NCBI GenBank assembly: GCA_033763635.1
Contig: JANRKG010000251.1
Location: forward strand, 1-18,303
Length of the DNA: 18,303 nt
Direction of reading: 5' to 3'
Source: JANRKG01 sp033763635
GTDB taxonomy: Bacteria > Cyanobacteriota > Cyanobacteriia > GCF-001939115
Position numbers and translations under genes: made by a program
The notes under the pieces: model-generated
The model's input: the letters and a program-made list of their open reading frames with translations, nothing else
Database searches by the model: none
Told to the model about the DNA's origin: nothing
In this document: piece after piece, positions 7,043 through 14,671 of the stretch
Layout: every line of letters starts with the position of its first letter
How positions within the stretch are numbered: the first letter of the stretch is position 1

Positions 7043-7534
7043 CTATCGATAATTCGTAAATTGCAAGGCAACCGGATAGTCTTCTTGCTTAAGACGCTGA
7101 ATGACAAATTGCAACTCATCCTTAGATTTTGCCGACACTCGCACTGCGTCTCCCTGAATAGAAGCCTGCACCTTATTAAAATCATCCCGGATCAGCTTAG
7201 AGATCTGCTTCGCAATCTCAGAGCTAATGCCCCGCTTCAGCTTAATTTCCTGCCGGACCCGGTTCCCACTCGCAGACTCAGCCTTTCCGTAGTCAAAGAT
7301 CTTCAGAGATAGGTTGCGCTTTGCGGCCTTGGTTTGCAAAAGCGTATGAACGGCATCCAGGGTAAATTCACTGTCGGTATGAATCGTGATGGACTCTTCG
7401 CCCAGTTCCACCTTCGTCTTCGTATCCTTCAGGTCGTATCGGCTAGTAATTTCCCGCACCGTCTGGTCTATCGCGTTTACCAATTCCTGGCGATCGAAAT
7501 CGCTCACGACATCAAATGAGTAAGTCCCAGCCAT
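7043..7534 (-). CDS. yajQ: YajQ-family nucleotide/c-di-GMP-binding protein (UPF0234)
   Basis: The 163-residue product is a full-length YajQ protein. It opens with SFDVVSDFDRQELVNAIDQ and includes SRYDLKDTK, EESITIHTDSEF, GNRVRQEIKLKRGIS and the C-terminal KDELQFVIQRLKQEDYPVALQFTNYR pattern. The family folds as two ferredoxin-like halves; homologues in Xanthomonas and Pseudomonas bind cyclic di-GMP and influence gene expression, while others bind nucleotides or RNA, so the ligand here is unproven. The ATG at 7534 lacks an obvious Shine-Dalgarno sequence. The DprA-like gene ends only 24 bp upstream on the same strand, which suggests co-transcription. Confidence 0.93.
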   Translation of the reverse strand: MAGTYSFDVVSDFDRQELVNAIDQTVREITSRYDLKDTKTKVELGEESITIHTDSEFTLDAVHTLLQTKAAKRNLSLKIFDYGKAESASGNRVRQEIKLKRGISSEIAKQISKLIRDDFNKVQASIQGDAVRVSAKSKDELQFVIQRLKQEDYPVALQFTNYR

Positions 7535-7558
7535 ATTAAAAGGATAAATCTAAAACAA

Positions 7559-8062
7559 CTAATCAAAATAGAATAGCGTTACCAGCTTCCGTTGATCTTC
7601 CGCATCCTGACAGGTCTTAAGTAAGGTATTACTGTCATGGAACGCAAAGCAAATAAGTTGCTGGCAGCGGGAAATAATTTCCAGGTTGCAAAGCATACTG
7701 GCCTCTGCCAGAGAAAGCTGATCGTTCTCAGGGCTTTCAACCAAGTGCATCACCTGTTCTAGCTGCTCACGGGATTCCCTGGGTTGACGCTCCAGGCTTT
7801 GGGGCAGGATCACAGTCAACAAATTCGCGTCCGCCCGCATGGCCCCTCGGATGGCAGCAGAGTTGGTTCCCGTTGCGCCTGAGGTGATCAGGCGGTTGCC
7901 TGAAAGCACCAGGGCATAGCTCATTTCTTCAATGAGATGCTGATGGGTGATAGGCACATGACGCGAACCCAGGAGGGCAATTCGCTTGGAACTGGTTTGC
8001 TGAATCGCAGCCAGTTCTTGTAAAAAATCATCTACCTGGGGAATGTTGATCGATTGACTCAA
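7559..8062 (-). CDS. single-domain DprA/Smf-like Rossmann protein
   Basis: The 167-residue protein has the Rossmann-like core of DprA/Smf: a first strand and loop KRIALLGSRHVP (26-37), then a helix, LSGNRLITSGATGTNSAAIR (53-72; compare the DprA SGGAxGID signature) and a strand LLTVILP (81-87). Full DprA loads RecA onto incoming single-stranded DNA during transformation and is about 300 residues or longer. Here the SAM-like and winged-helix parts are absent, and the Asp of the GID motif is replaced by Asn-Ser. Cyanobacterial members of this short family are often named DNA recombination-mediator protein A, but a nucleotide-binding role like that of lysine-decarboxylase-like (LOG) proteins is also possible. 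The start is TTG at 8062 with no clear Shine-Dalgarno sequence. It heads the minus-strand cluster with yajQ. Confidence 0.75.
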   Translation of the reverse strand: MSQSINIPQVDDFLQELAAIQQTSSKRIALLGSRHVPITHQHLIEEMSYALVLSGNRLITSGATGTNSAAIRGAMRADANLLTVILPQSLERQPRESREQLEQVMHLVESPENDQLSLAEASMLCNLEIISRCQQLICFAFHDSNTLLKTCQDAEDQRKLVTLFYFD

Positions 8063-8073
8063 AGCAGTACCAG

Positions 8074-8103
8074 AGTATGCAACCCAGATATTTTAGCAGA
8101 CAA
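8074..8103 (-). promoter_or_regulatory. possible promoter of the DprA-like/yajQ cluster
   Basis: Read on the minus strand, TTGTCT (8103-8098) is followed 18 nt later by CATACT (8079-8074). This is a fair -35/-10 pair placed 12 bp before the TTG start, which would leave a very short leader. Consensus matching only. Confidence 0.25.
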
Positions 8104-8164
8104 GTCCACTATTCTTAAGATGTAGAAGTCCTTCTGTGTCGGGGTTAATCCCAAGTATTTCCTA

Positions 8165-9649
8165 GTGATCAATTGGCTTTTGCAACTGCTTCAACAGATT
8201 GGAAGCACGCTCTATCAGGTTTTTACAACTCCCTTCTTTGAAATTGGGGGTAAACACCTGGCCCTCAGTTCGATCGTCTGGTTGATTGTGCTGGCGATCG
8301 GCGTTTTCTTTGCTGCCCGCATTCTCAGCCGATGGATTAAACTCACTGTACTCGCCCGTTTGGGAATTGATCGGGGCACCCAGGAAGCCGCCGCAACTGT
8401 TATCTCTTACCTGCTGACGGGGTTTGGGATTGTGATCGTGCTGCAATCCGCTGGTTTAAACCTCAGTTCCCTTGCAGTGCTGGCGGGAGTTCTGGGGATT
8501 GGGATTGGCTTCGGGTTACAAAATCTGGCGAGCAACTTTATCAGCGGCATTACGATCCTCTTTGAACGCCCGATTAAAGTGGGAGATTTTATTGAAGTGG
8601 ATGGCTTGATGGGGACGGTAGAGAAGATTTCCATTCGGTCTACCGTCATCCGCACGATCGACGGGGTGCGAGTCATTACGCCCAATCAGCATTTTGTTGA
8701 AAATAAAGTCGTGAACTGGAGCTACCAGGACCCCCGATCGCGGGTACGAATTCCCGTTAGTGTAGCTTATGGTACAGACCCCGTGTTGGTGACAGAGGCG
8801 TTACTCGCCGCCGCCCGTCAGGAGAAAAAGATATTAACGAACCCGTCCCCTAAAGTCTGGCTTGTCAATTTCGCTGAAAACTCCCTTAATTTTGAGTTAC
8901 TCGTCTGGATTGATGACCCTCCAGAACGGGATTTCATTAAAAGCTCTCTCAATTTTTTGATTGAGGAGGAGTTCCGCCATCGAGAAATCCATATTCCCTT
9001 TCCTCAGCGAGATTTGTGGATTCGGAATATCCATGAGCTAAAAGAGGTGTTTGCTGGAGTTGGACAGCCTGACGGGATAGAATCTGGGGATTTGTCATCT
9101 GAAATTGAGGCCGCTGAAACCCGTAAACTGGCAAAGCAATCTACCCAAAACCGGACGCTGCGGGTGTTATTGAGAAGAATTGCTTATTTTGAACAGTTTA
9201 CCGATGCTGAATTACGCTCTTTGATTGAAACGGGCTACCGCAAGTTTTTTGTACAAGACCAAATTATTTGTAAGGAAAATGATCCGGGTGATTCCTTTTA
9301 TATCTTGCTCTCAGGCTCTGTAGAAGTCTATTCCCAACGAACTGGCAAATACATTGCGACGCTCCATAGTGGGGAATTTTTTGGGGAAATTGCCCTTCTG
9401 ACAGGGACACCCCGATCGGCCACCGTCCGGGCGCTAGAAGATGTGATTGTCTTTGTCGTCGATCGCGAGAATTTACAAAAACTGCTGGCGAGTCACCAGG
9501 ATTTAGCAGAACAAATTGCCGGAAAGTTGGCGGAACGGCAACAAGTTTTGCAGGAACTCGGCATATTGGATGAAGGGACACTGAACCAGATGGGAGAAAC
9601 TCCCTTCACCTGGATTCGGAAGCGCATCCTGGCTATTTTTGGAACGTAG
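8165..9649 (+). CDS. MscS-like ion channel with C-terminal cyclic-nucleotide-binding domain (bCNG type)
   Basis: The 494-residue protein has membrane helices near 35-58 and 76-95 and the pore helix near 100-131, with the small-residue pattern GVLGIGIGFGLQNLASNF typical of MscS TM3. The cytoplasmic MscS body follows (about 132-290: FERPIKVGDFIEVDG, GTVEKISIRSTVIRT, DGVRVITPN). A charged linker (300-330) leads to a cyclic-nucleotide-binding domain (about 335-455) whose phosphate-binding cassette FFGEIALLTGTPRSATVRA (405-423) retains the Glu and Arg (R417) that contact the cyclic phosphate. The family (bCNG) couples an MscS pore to cAMP/cGMP sensing and is generally poorly responsive to membrane tension. 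The start is GTG. The DUF1350 gene follows after 7 bp and is probably co-transcribed. Confidence 0.93.
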   Translation: MINWLLQLLQQIGSTLYQVFTTPFFEIGGKHLALSSIVWLIVLAIGVFFAARILSRWIKLTVLARLGIDRGTQEAAATVISYLLTGFGIVIVLQSAGLNLSSLAVLAGVLGIGIGFGLQNLASNFISGITILFERPIKVGDFIEVDGLMGTVEKISIRSTVIRTIDGVRVITPNQHFVENKVVNWSYQDPRSRVRIPVSVAYGTDPVLVTEALLAAARQEKKILTNPSPKVWLVNFAENSLNFELLVWIDDPPERDFIKSSLNFLIEEEFRHREIHIPFPQRDLWIRNIHELKEVFAGVGQPDGIESGDLSSEIEAAETRKLAKQSTQNRTLRVLLRRIAYFEQFTDAELRSLIETGYRKFFVQDQIICKENDPGDSFYILLSGSVEVYSQRTGKYIATLHSGEFFGEIALLTGTPRSATVRALEDVIVFVVDRENLQKLLASHQDLAEQIAGKLAERQQVLQELGILDEGTLNQMGETPFTWIRKRILAIFGT

Positions 9650-9656
9650 AAGGATT

Positions 9657-10469
9657 ATGCAACTAGATTGGCAGGAAATTGCTGGAAATTGGGTTCTCAT
9701 TCCCCCCCGGCAAGTGGCGATCGTCCACTTCCTGGGAGGGGCGTTTGTCGCCACCGCTCCCCACATCACCTACAGGCTCTTGCTAGAACATCTGGCAGAA
9801 CAGGGCTACGCAGTCGTCGCCACTCCTTTTGTAAACACTCTGGACCATCGAGCGATTGCCCAACAGGTGTTAGAGAGTTTCGATCGCACCCTCACAGAAA
9901 TGCAAAGCCGTAATTTACTTCGCAAACGCTACCTACCCATCTATGGGTTAGGGCACAGCATGGGCTGTAAGCTCCATCTCTTGATCGGTAGTCTGTTTCC
10001 GGTCGATCGGGCCGGAAATATTCTGGTTTCGTTCAACAATTACGCCGCCCGCGATGCAATTCCCTTGGTGGAGCAGTTTTCTGCCGCCCGCGACGCGATC
10101 CCCTTGATGAACCAGTTTTCTTCCTCGTTTTCTGTCGAATTTACCCCTTCCCCGATCGAAACAACCCAGATCATTGCCAAAGACTACCAAGTACGGCGCA
10201 ATCTACTGGTTCAGTTTAATAACGACACGATCGACCAGACGAAAGCGCTCTCCCAGCTCCTCTCCGAACGCTTTCCCGGTATGGTCACGTTTCAGCAACT
10301 TGTAGGAAATCACCTGACTCCTCTGGGGCAGGATGTCATGAGATGGAAACCTGGCGCGAGTTTTACGCCTCTGGATGCGATCGGGCAATGGATGAAGCAA
10401 GAAGTCTACCGGGATTTGAATCAGTTGAAGCGATCGATTTTGCTTTGGCTCAATCCATTTGCGTCCTAG
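9657..10469 (+). CDS. DUF1350 family protein (alpha/beta-hydrolase-like)
   Basis: The 270-residue product matches DUF1350, a family known from cyanobacteria and plastids without an assigned reaction. It shows NWVLIPPRQVAIVHFLGGAF (11-30), HITYRLLLEHLAEQGY (36-51), ATPFVNTLDH (55-64) and a nucleophile-elbow motif GLGHSMGCKLH with Ser101 in GHSMG, so an alpha/beta-hydrolase fold is likely. I chose ATG 9657, preceded at 4 nt by GAAGGA, over ATG 9639, which overlaps the end of the channel gene and has no ribosome site. A 39-bp in-frame tandem duplication (10044-10121) repeats the 13-residue unit AARDAIPLxxQFS. The stop codon TAG lies in the left terminal repeat of a MITE-like element. Coupling to the channel gene suggests shared expression, not a known shared pathway. 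Confidence 0.88.
   Translation: MQLDWQEIAGNWVLIPPRQVAIVHFLGGAFVATAPHITYRLLLEHLAEQGYAVVATPFVNTLDHRAIAQQVLESFDRTLTEMQSRNLLRKRYLPIYGLGHSMGCKLHLLIGSLFPVDRAGNILVSFNNYAARDAIPLVEQFSAARDAIPLMNQFSSSFSVEFTPSPIETTQIIAKDYQVRRNLLVQFNNDTIDQTKALSQLLSERFPGMVTFQQLVGNHLTPLGQDVMRWKPGASFTPLDAIGQWMKQEVYRDLNQLKRSILLWLNPFAS
10044..10121 (+). repeat. 39-bp tandem duplication inside the DUF1350 gene
   Basis: Two adjacent 39-bp units (10044-10082 and 10083-10121) encode AARDAIPLVEQFS and AARDAIPLMNQFS. The first eight codons and the last three encode the same residues, with a few synonymous changes, so the duplication is in frame and not brand new. Confidence 0.85.
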
Positions 10470-10574
10470 TGTTCAGTCAATCAATGATTGATGGGTAGCC
10501 AAAATTCAGGTTAATGATTGGGGTTAAATTTTGCGGGTCTTCGACCCGTCAAAATTTTCCTGACGGAACACTAG
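10466..10574. mobile_element. 109-bp MITE-like element between DUF1350 and DUF3137 genes
   Basis: The element is bounded by 14-bp terminal inverted repeats: CTAGTGTTCAGTCA (10466-10479) and the reverse complement of CTAGTGTTCCGTCA (10561-10574), 13 of 14 matching. It encodes nothing and carries a long internal hairpin (10526-10557). The outermost CTAG is itself palindromic, so a duplicated TA or CTAG target cannot be separated from the repeat end. It fits a non-autonomous miniature transposon; no matching transposase is in the window. Its left end provides the TAG stop of the DUF1350 gene. Confidence 0.65.
10526..10557. terminator. strong hairpin, possible bidirectional terminator
   Basis: Arms AAATTTTGCGGGTC (10526-10539) and GACCCGTCAAAATTT (10543-10557) pair over 14 bp with one bulged T and a TTC loop. 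A GC-rich top flanked by A tracts on one side and T tracts on the other is the form of a terminator that works in both directions, which suits this convergent junction. It lies within the MITE-like element. Confidence 0.55.
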
Positions 10575-10590
10575 TGAGGGATTGGAACTA

Positions 10591-11667
10591 TCAATCAGGG
10601 ATGAGTTCTGACAACACCCCAAACATCAATTCAAGATGGGCAAAATATTCGCGGATTGGTTTGAACTTAAGAAGACTACCAAAAAAAACGGGTTCAAAAA
10701 GATCGGATGAATACTCGATCGCAATGACGGCTCTTTGCTCATTCACAGACACAAAAACATCACGGCGAAACAGTTTTTTAAGCTGGACTAAGTATTCTTT
10801 CAAGTCCGTTGACAGAAGAGAGATCACTTCAGAAGGCCGATCGGAATAGACTAAAAATGACCGTGAAAATTCATCAGTTTCTGAACTTCCCAGAGTCACA
10901 AGTTCTGCGGAGTTTGTATCAATAGAATAATCAATACCCGCAAATCTTTTGGATTGGATTGCACAAGGAAGCTGTTCATGAGAACCTCGTGAGCGAATAT
11001 TTAAGAAAAAATCAAAAGGGTGTTCAAACTCTGCCCTTAATACCAGGCCATTAAATAATGTTTCATAATAGGTTTCTGTTCGGTCGGGACCATTCTTACT
11101 TTTAATTTTTCTTTTTTTCTTTTCCTCTGTAGTCACTTCTGAAAGGCAGAATGAAATATTATCAACAGTTCCATAAATACAGTCTTCCTCAGAAAACTTA
11201 TCAGGATTTTTTCTTAGAATTGCGCCGAAATTCAAAGCTCTTTCTGTCAGTTGTGGCTTGATTGCATGGGAAGAATAGGAAAAAACCTGATCAATATCAA
11301 TAAATTTAATAATAGATTGAATAATTTTTTCCTTAAAGCCTGCTTTCTGCTGTTGGTATTCATAAATACTGTAGGCAGTTAAAAAGCAAACGAACCAAAT
11401 TCCCAGAGAAAAAATTCCTACTTCAGCTACTTTTCTCAAAACAGGCAATTCTCGAATTCTTTCAGAAACAGAAGCTAATTCTTCCCGATTCCAATAGAGA
11501 ATAGCGGCGACATAACATAGTTGAATACCAATTGAAGCAGCGATCGCAAATCGCAGAAAAAACTTACGTCTCGCCTCAAAGGACTTCAATTCTTCTTGCA
11601 GTGAATTTTCGTAAAAGAGCTTCAAATCTTCTAAAGCTCTGAGCCGAATGAAAGAATTAAAAGCCAT
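10591..11667 (-). CDS. DUF3137-like membrane protein
   Basis: The 358-residue protein has an N-terminal helical stretch (about 8-36) and two membrane helices (about 37-58 and 82-103) linked by a short charged loop. A large C-terminal domain follows, with YETLFNGLVLRAEFEHPF (about 204-221) and a later IPD end. This layout matches DUF3137 proteins of unknown function. A lysine-rich segment near 180-190 (EEKKKRKIKSK) sits in the middle. The gene is visibly more AT-rich than its neighbours, with many A and T runs, which may reflect horizontal acquisition or weak selection. It is flanked by the MITE-like element at its 3' end. No Shine-Dalgarno sequence is obvious before ATG 11667. The family call is from recall of the motif; the membrane layout is seen directly. 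Confidence 0.7.
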   Translation of the reverse strand: MAFNSFIRLRALEDLKLFYENSLQEELKSFEARRKFFLRFAIAASIGIQLCYVAAILYWNREELASVSERIRELPVLRKVAEVGIFSLGIWFVCFLTAYSIYEYQQQKAGFKEKIIQSIIKFIDIDQVFSYSSHAIKPQLTERALNFGAILRKNPDKFSEEDCIYGTVDNISFCLSEVTTEEKKKRKIKSKNGPDRTETYYETLFNGLVLRAEFEHPFDFFLNIRSRGSHEQLPCAIQSKRFAGIDYSIDTNSAELVTLGSSETDEFSRSFLVYSDRPSEVISLLSTDLKEYLVQLKKLFRRDVFVSVNEQRAVIAIEYSSDLFEPVFFGSLLKFKPIREYFAHLELMFGVLSELIPD

Positions 11668-11782
11668 TCAAGTGTTGATAGGATGAGTTTTAACGTTGCT
11701 CAATCTGTTTCAGCCTAGATTAGCGGATTGAGAGGAAGCAAAATTCGTTTTTTAGTAAGATTTAGCAGTTCGTTGTGTCCCT

Positions 11783-12586
11783 CTATCGGTTGGCATAACT
11801 GATCCAGGCTTGCCAAAAAACATAAAGGGCCAGCCCACCTAAAAAGATTCGAAACAGACGGCTTACCCATTTGTCTGACAACTTAGGCAGTAAGCGGGTA
11901 CTGAACTGTACACCCACTAATCCGCCCAAACCCAAAACGATCGCCTCTAAATACTGAATATTTTGGCTCAGGGCATGCCCAACGGATGCAGAAATCGCGG
12001 TAATCACGACAACACCCAGACTGGTTTGAATCGCGACCTTAATGGCCTCACCTAACAACAGCATTTGCATGGGCACCATGATCACCCCACCCCCAACCCC
12101 AAAGAGTCCTGCCAGGAAGCCCGCCAATCCTCCCGTGAGGAATCGTGCTGTTGCAGGGTTGTATCGAGTGGGGTGAGGAGGTGGGATCGTCCCTTCCCCA
12201 GAGGCAGAAGGAGTCAGTCGCTTTCGCAGGTCCACCAGGTAAATATTAATCAGCAACAAGACCCCAAAAGCTGATAGAAGCAGATAAGGCGTGCCTTTGC
12301 TGCGATCGGCCAGAAAAACCCCAATCTGGGCCGTCAGGAGGGCCGGAAGTCCCAGATACAGAACTCGTTTGGGATCGATATAACCCATCCGCCAGTTCTG
12401 AACCGTTCCTGCACTGGAGGTAATCAGAATAGCCAGCCCACTGGTTGCGACCGCTTCTACAGGCGTATACCGGAGTGCAACCAGAAACGGCACCAAAAAC
12501 GTTCCACCCCCGATTCCCAATAACCCTGCCAAAAGGCCCGAAAATACCCCACCGATCGCTGAGATCACCCAGGAATCCACCATCAT
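11783..12586 (-). CDS. TauE/SafE-family membrane permease
   Basis: The roughly 267-residue protein shows the internal duplication typical of TauE/SafE (DUF81) transporters: GGVFSGLLAGLLGIGGGTFL near the start and GGLAGFLAGLFGVGGGVIMV after mid-protein, each followed by a proline (VPF, VPM). About eight hydrophobic helices are apparent, split by a polar loop (RLTPSASGEGTIPPPHP). Members export or import sulfite, sulfoacetate or related small organic sulfur anions; the substrate here is unknown. The open frame extends upstream to 12742, but the extra residues are polar and unlike the family. The tandem ATGs at 12586/12583 lie right after a G-rich stretch and directly before the first helix, so I start there. 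Confidence 0.88.
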   Translation of the reverse strand: MMVDSWVISAIGGVFSGLLAGLLGIGGGTFLVPFLVALRYTPVEAVATSGLAILITSSAGTVQNWRMGYIDPKRVLYLGLPALLTAQIGVFLADRSKGTPYLLLSAFGVLLLINIYLVDLRKRLTPSASGEGTIPPPHPTRYNPATARFLTGGLAGFLAGLFGVGGGVIMVPMQMLLLGEAIKVAIQTSLGVVVITAISASVGHALSQNIQYLEAIVLGLGGLVGVQFSTRLLPKLSDKWVSRLFRIFLGGLALYVFWQAWISYANR

Positions 12587-12834
12587 CCCCCCAATCACCA
12601 AAATCCTATCGAAACATAACCTGTCGCATTCCTGCCCCAGCCCAGCATAGGTCACAATTCTTCCAGAGAATAGAGGATGAAGCGTGAGAAATGGGGAATC
12701 ACAAGGGACAGGAAGAGATCGAGAAGTACGGGCAATCCGCAATTCATCTGAGAAATCCCCGACATCCAGCGAAATACAGCCCTAAATACTGTCCCGTAGG
12801 ATAGTTGGAGCCTTGCACCTATCCTCTTGACTCC

Positions 12835-13566
12835 ATGACCTACTCCCTTCGAGTCGCCGACTTACCCGCCAGTGAACGCCCCCGTGAACGACTCATCCAC
12901 CAGGGAGCCAGAAGCCTTGCCACCGCAGAGTTGCTTGCCATCTTATTAGGCACAGGCCAGGGAGCCGGAAAACTTTCAGCAGTCGGGTTGGGGCAGTACA
13001 TCCTGCAATGCCTTGGAGAACACCAGCGCGATCCCCTGGAAGTTTTGCGAGATGTGAGTGTTCAAGAATTAATGCAAGTTCCGGGGATCGGTCCTGCCAA
13101 GGCAACCACGATTTTGGCGGCGATCGAACTGGGAAAACGGGTCTTTCACACCCGCCCACCCGAACGCATTGCCGTTGAAAGCCCTGCCGCCGCTGCTGCT
13201 GCTCTCAGCAACGATCTGATGTGGCAATCGCAGGAACGGTTTGCAGTCCTGCTCCTGGATGTGAAGCACCGAATTATGGGAAGTCGGGTGATTACGATCG
13301 GCACTGCTACCGAAACCCTCGCCCACCCCCGTGATATTTTTCGAGAGGTGATTCGCAATGGAGCCACTCGCTTTATCGTGGCCCACAATCACCCTTCTGG
13401 CAACGTCGAACCCAGCCCCGAAGACCTCAGTTTGACTCGCCAACTCCTTTCCGCGTCCCAGTTGCTTGGAATTCCCCTGCTCGATCACCTGATTCTGGGC
13501 AATGGGGATCATCAGAGCTTGCGGCAGACCACTCGCTTGTGGGAAGAATTACCGCAGGGGGATTAG
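12835..13566 (+). CDS. radC: RadC-family JAB/JAMM protein
   Basis: The 243-residue product matches the full RadC family. An N-terminal helical part (RERLIHQGARSLATAELLAILLGTG) and a helix-hairpin-helix (about 75-102, VPGIGPAKATTILAAIELGKR) precede a JAMM domain with EVIRNGAT (Glu171) and HNHPSGNVEPSPED (His184, His186, Ser188, Asp197), the zinc ligands of this metalloprotease-like fold. Despite the name, a DNA-repair role is weakly supported experimentally; the biochemical function of chromosomal RadC is unclear. An upstream in-frame TTG at 12805 would add ten unconserved residues, so I use the ATG before TYSLRVADLPASERPRERL. An alanine run (about 117-123) sits between the two domains. It converges with the terC gene over 29 bp. 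Confidence 0.93.
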   Translation: MTYSLRVADLPASERPRERLIHQGARSLATAELLAILLGTGQGAGKLSAVGLGQYILQCLGEHQRDPLEVLRDVSVQELMQVPGIGPAKATTILAAIELGKRVFHTRPPERIAVESPAAAAAALSNDLMWQSQERFAVLLLDVKHRIMGSRVITIGTATETLAHPRDIFREVIRNGATRFIVAHNHPSGNVEPSPEDLSLTRQLLSASQLLGIPLLDHLILGNGDHQSLRQTTRLWEELPQGD

Positions 13567-13595
13567 GGGTTGGGATGAGAAGAACTGTTTACCCG

Positions 13596-14342
13596 CTAGT
13601 CCCTGGTGCCGACTTCTTCTTCTTCGGGTTCTGCGTTTTGTAGAAAAACCTGTTCTGTGTCAGGGATAGGAGTCCGTTTGGAAAAGCCCCAAGTAAACAG
13701 TAGGGCAATCAGGCTAATCATCAGCCATTCGGGAGGCACCAGAGCGGGGGTCACAACCCGCATCAGGAGACGCAATCCAACTAACCCTACTGTGACATAA
13801 CCCGCGTCTTCGAGGTGCAAATATTCTCCTAGCCAGCGAATAAATAACTCAGCCATGAAGCGCAGGGTAATCACCCCAATCAAAACCCCTGTGATAATCA
13901 ACCAGGTTTCTTCCGAAATCGCGATCGCTGTCGTTACGCTATCTAAAGAAAAGGCAAGATCGGTCAGAGCAATGAGTGGAATCGCCTGCCAGAGCGTCGT
14001 GAACCGGGGTCCATGATGTTCATGGCCCTCACTATCTCCATCCGCTGTAAAGTGCTGATAGACCAACCAGAGTAAATAGGCTGCCCCCAAAACTTGAAAC
14101 TGCCAGAACCGAGTCACCCAGGTTGCCGTCAGGATTAAAGTCACTCGGAGTACAAAGGCAACCACTAATCCCAGGTTCAGGGCACGTTGTTGAAGCTTGC
14201 TGTCTTCCAATCCCTGACAGAGGGCCGCCAGTGCGATCGCATTATCAGCCGAAAGCACCGCCTCCAACGCAACCAGAATGCCCAGGAGAGCAATCGTGTC
14301 AAAGCCAAGGTGGGTAGGGGCATCAAGAAATTGGTCTAACAT
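13596..14342 (-). CDS. TerC-family integral membrane protein
   Basis: The 248-residue protein has about seven membrane helices and the two TerC signatures: EAVLSADNAIALAA (27-40, with Glu27, Asp33 and Asn34) and LTDLAFSLDSVTTAI (126-140, with Asp128 and Asp134). Between them is a His/Glu-rich cytosolic or lumenal loop (GDSEGHEHHGP, 102-112) that could bind metal. Bacterial TerC relatives export manganese, some helping to metallate secreted enzymes; a plant homologue is needed for thylakoid biogenesis. The role here is inferred from the family only. The C-terminal tail is acidic (EPEEEEVGTRD). I looked for the yybP-ykoY manganese riboswitch that often precedes such genes and did not see one. 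Confidence 0.9.
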   Translation of the reverse strand: MLDQFLDAPTHLGFDTIALLGILVALEAVLSADNAIALAALCQGLEDSKLQQRALNLGLVVAFVLRVTLILTATWVTRFWQFQVLGAAYLLWLVYQHFTADGDSEGHEHHGPRFTTLWQAIPLIALTDLAFSLDSVTTAIAISEETWLIITGVLIGVITLRFMAELFIRWLGEYLHLEDAGYVTVGLVGLRLLMRVVTPALVPPEWLMISLIALLFTWGFSKRTPIPDTEQVFLQNAEPEEEEVGTRD

Positions 14343-14671
14343 TACCGATTAGATTAATTACACTCAAGAACAATCGAAGCAAAAGTCAGAAGCATCTGAA
14401 CTCAAAAGTTAATAGCTAACGGTAACAGATGTATCTGAAAAGTTAACAACTCAGTGATGGAAGCGCTTTCATTCAGCTTAACGTTTACCTCCAGATTAGA
14501 CACAAAATTTAGAGGGCAAAATGCAGAGATCGAATTTTTTCCTTGCACTTCACTCCCAGAACTTAAGGCAAGCCATAGTACAGGTATATCTTTTTGCTAG
14601 CATGGAAGCTAGCCCTTCATAATCCCCAGATCCTGTCCTGGTTTTGGGAATACTCGTTCTGGTAATACACA
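14343..14671. other. 329-bp divergent intergenic region with direct repeats
   Basis: There is no credible gene here; it must hold the promoters of terC (minus) and the 14672 gene (plus). Near terC, ATCTGAA followed by AAAAGTTAA or AAAGTTAA occurs twice (14394-14412 with a CTC insert, and 14433-14446). The second copy overlaps the inverted repeat CAGAT-GT-ATCTG (14426-14437). Near the other end GCTAGC-ATGGAA-GCTAGC (14596-14613) can form a 6-bp hairpin. These could be regulator sites, but no known consensus was matched. Confidence 0.4.

Noticed and set aside
6761..7312. Plus-strand open frame of 183 codons overlapping yajQ and the start of the Cys-cluster gene
   Set aside because: It lies antisense across two minus-strand genes and a gap; the product has no recognisable fold, and yajQ is certain.
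9639..9656. Upstream ATG as start of the DUF1350 gene
   Set aside because: It overlaps the channel gene's end without a ribosome site, whereas ATG 9657 has GAAGGA at the right distance and the family's start follows it.
12587..12742. N-terminal extension of the TauE/SafE protein
   Set aside because: The extra 52 residues are polar and Arg/Cys-containing, unlike the family, whose first helix starts just after the ATGs at 12586/12583.
14343..14450. yybP-ykoY manganese riboswitch upstream of terC
   Set aside because: I read the minus strand for the conserved paired regions and loop bases of that riboswitch and found nothing resembling them.
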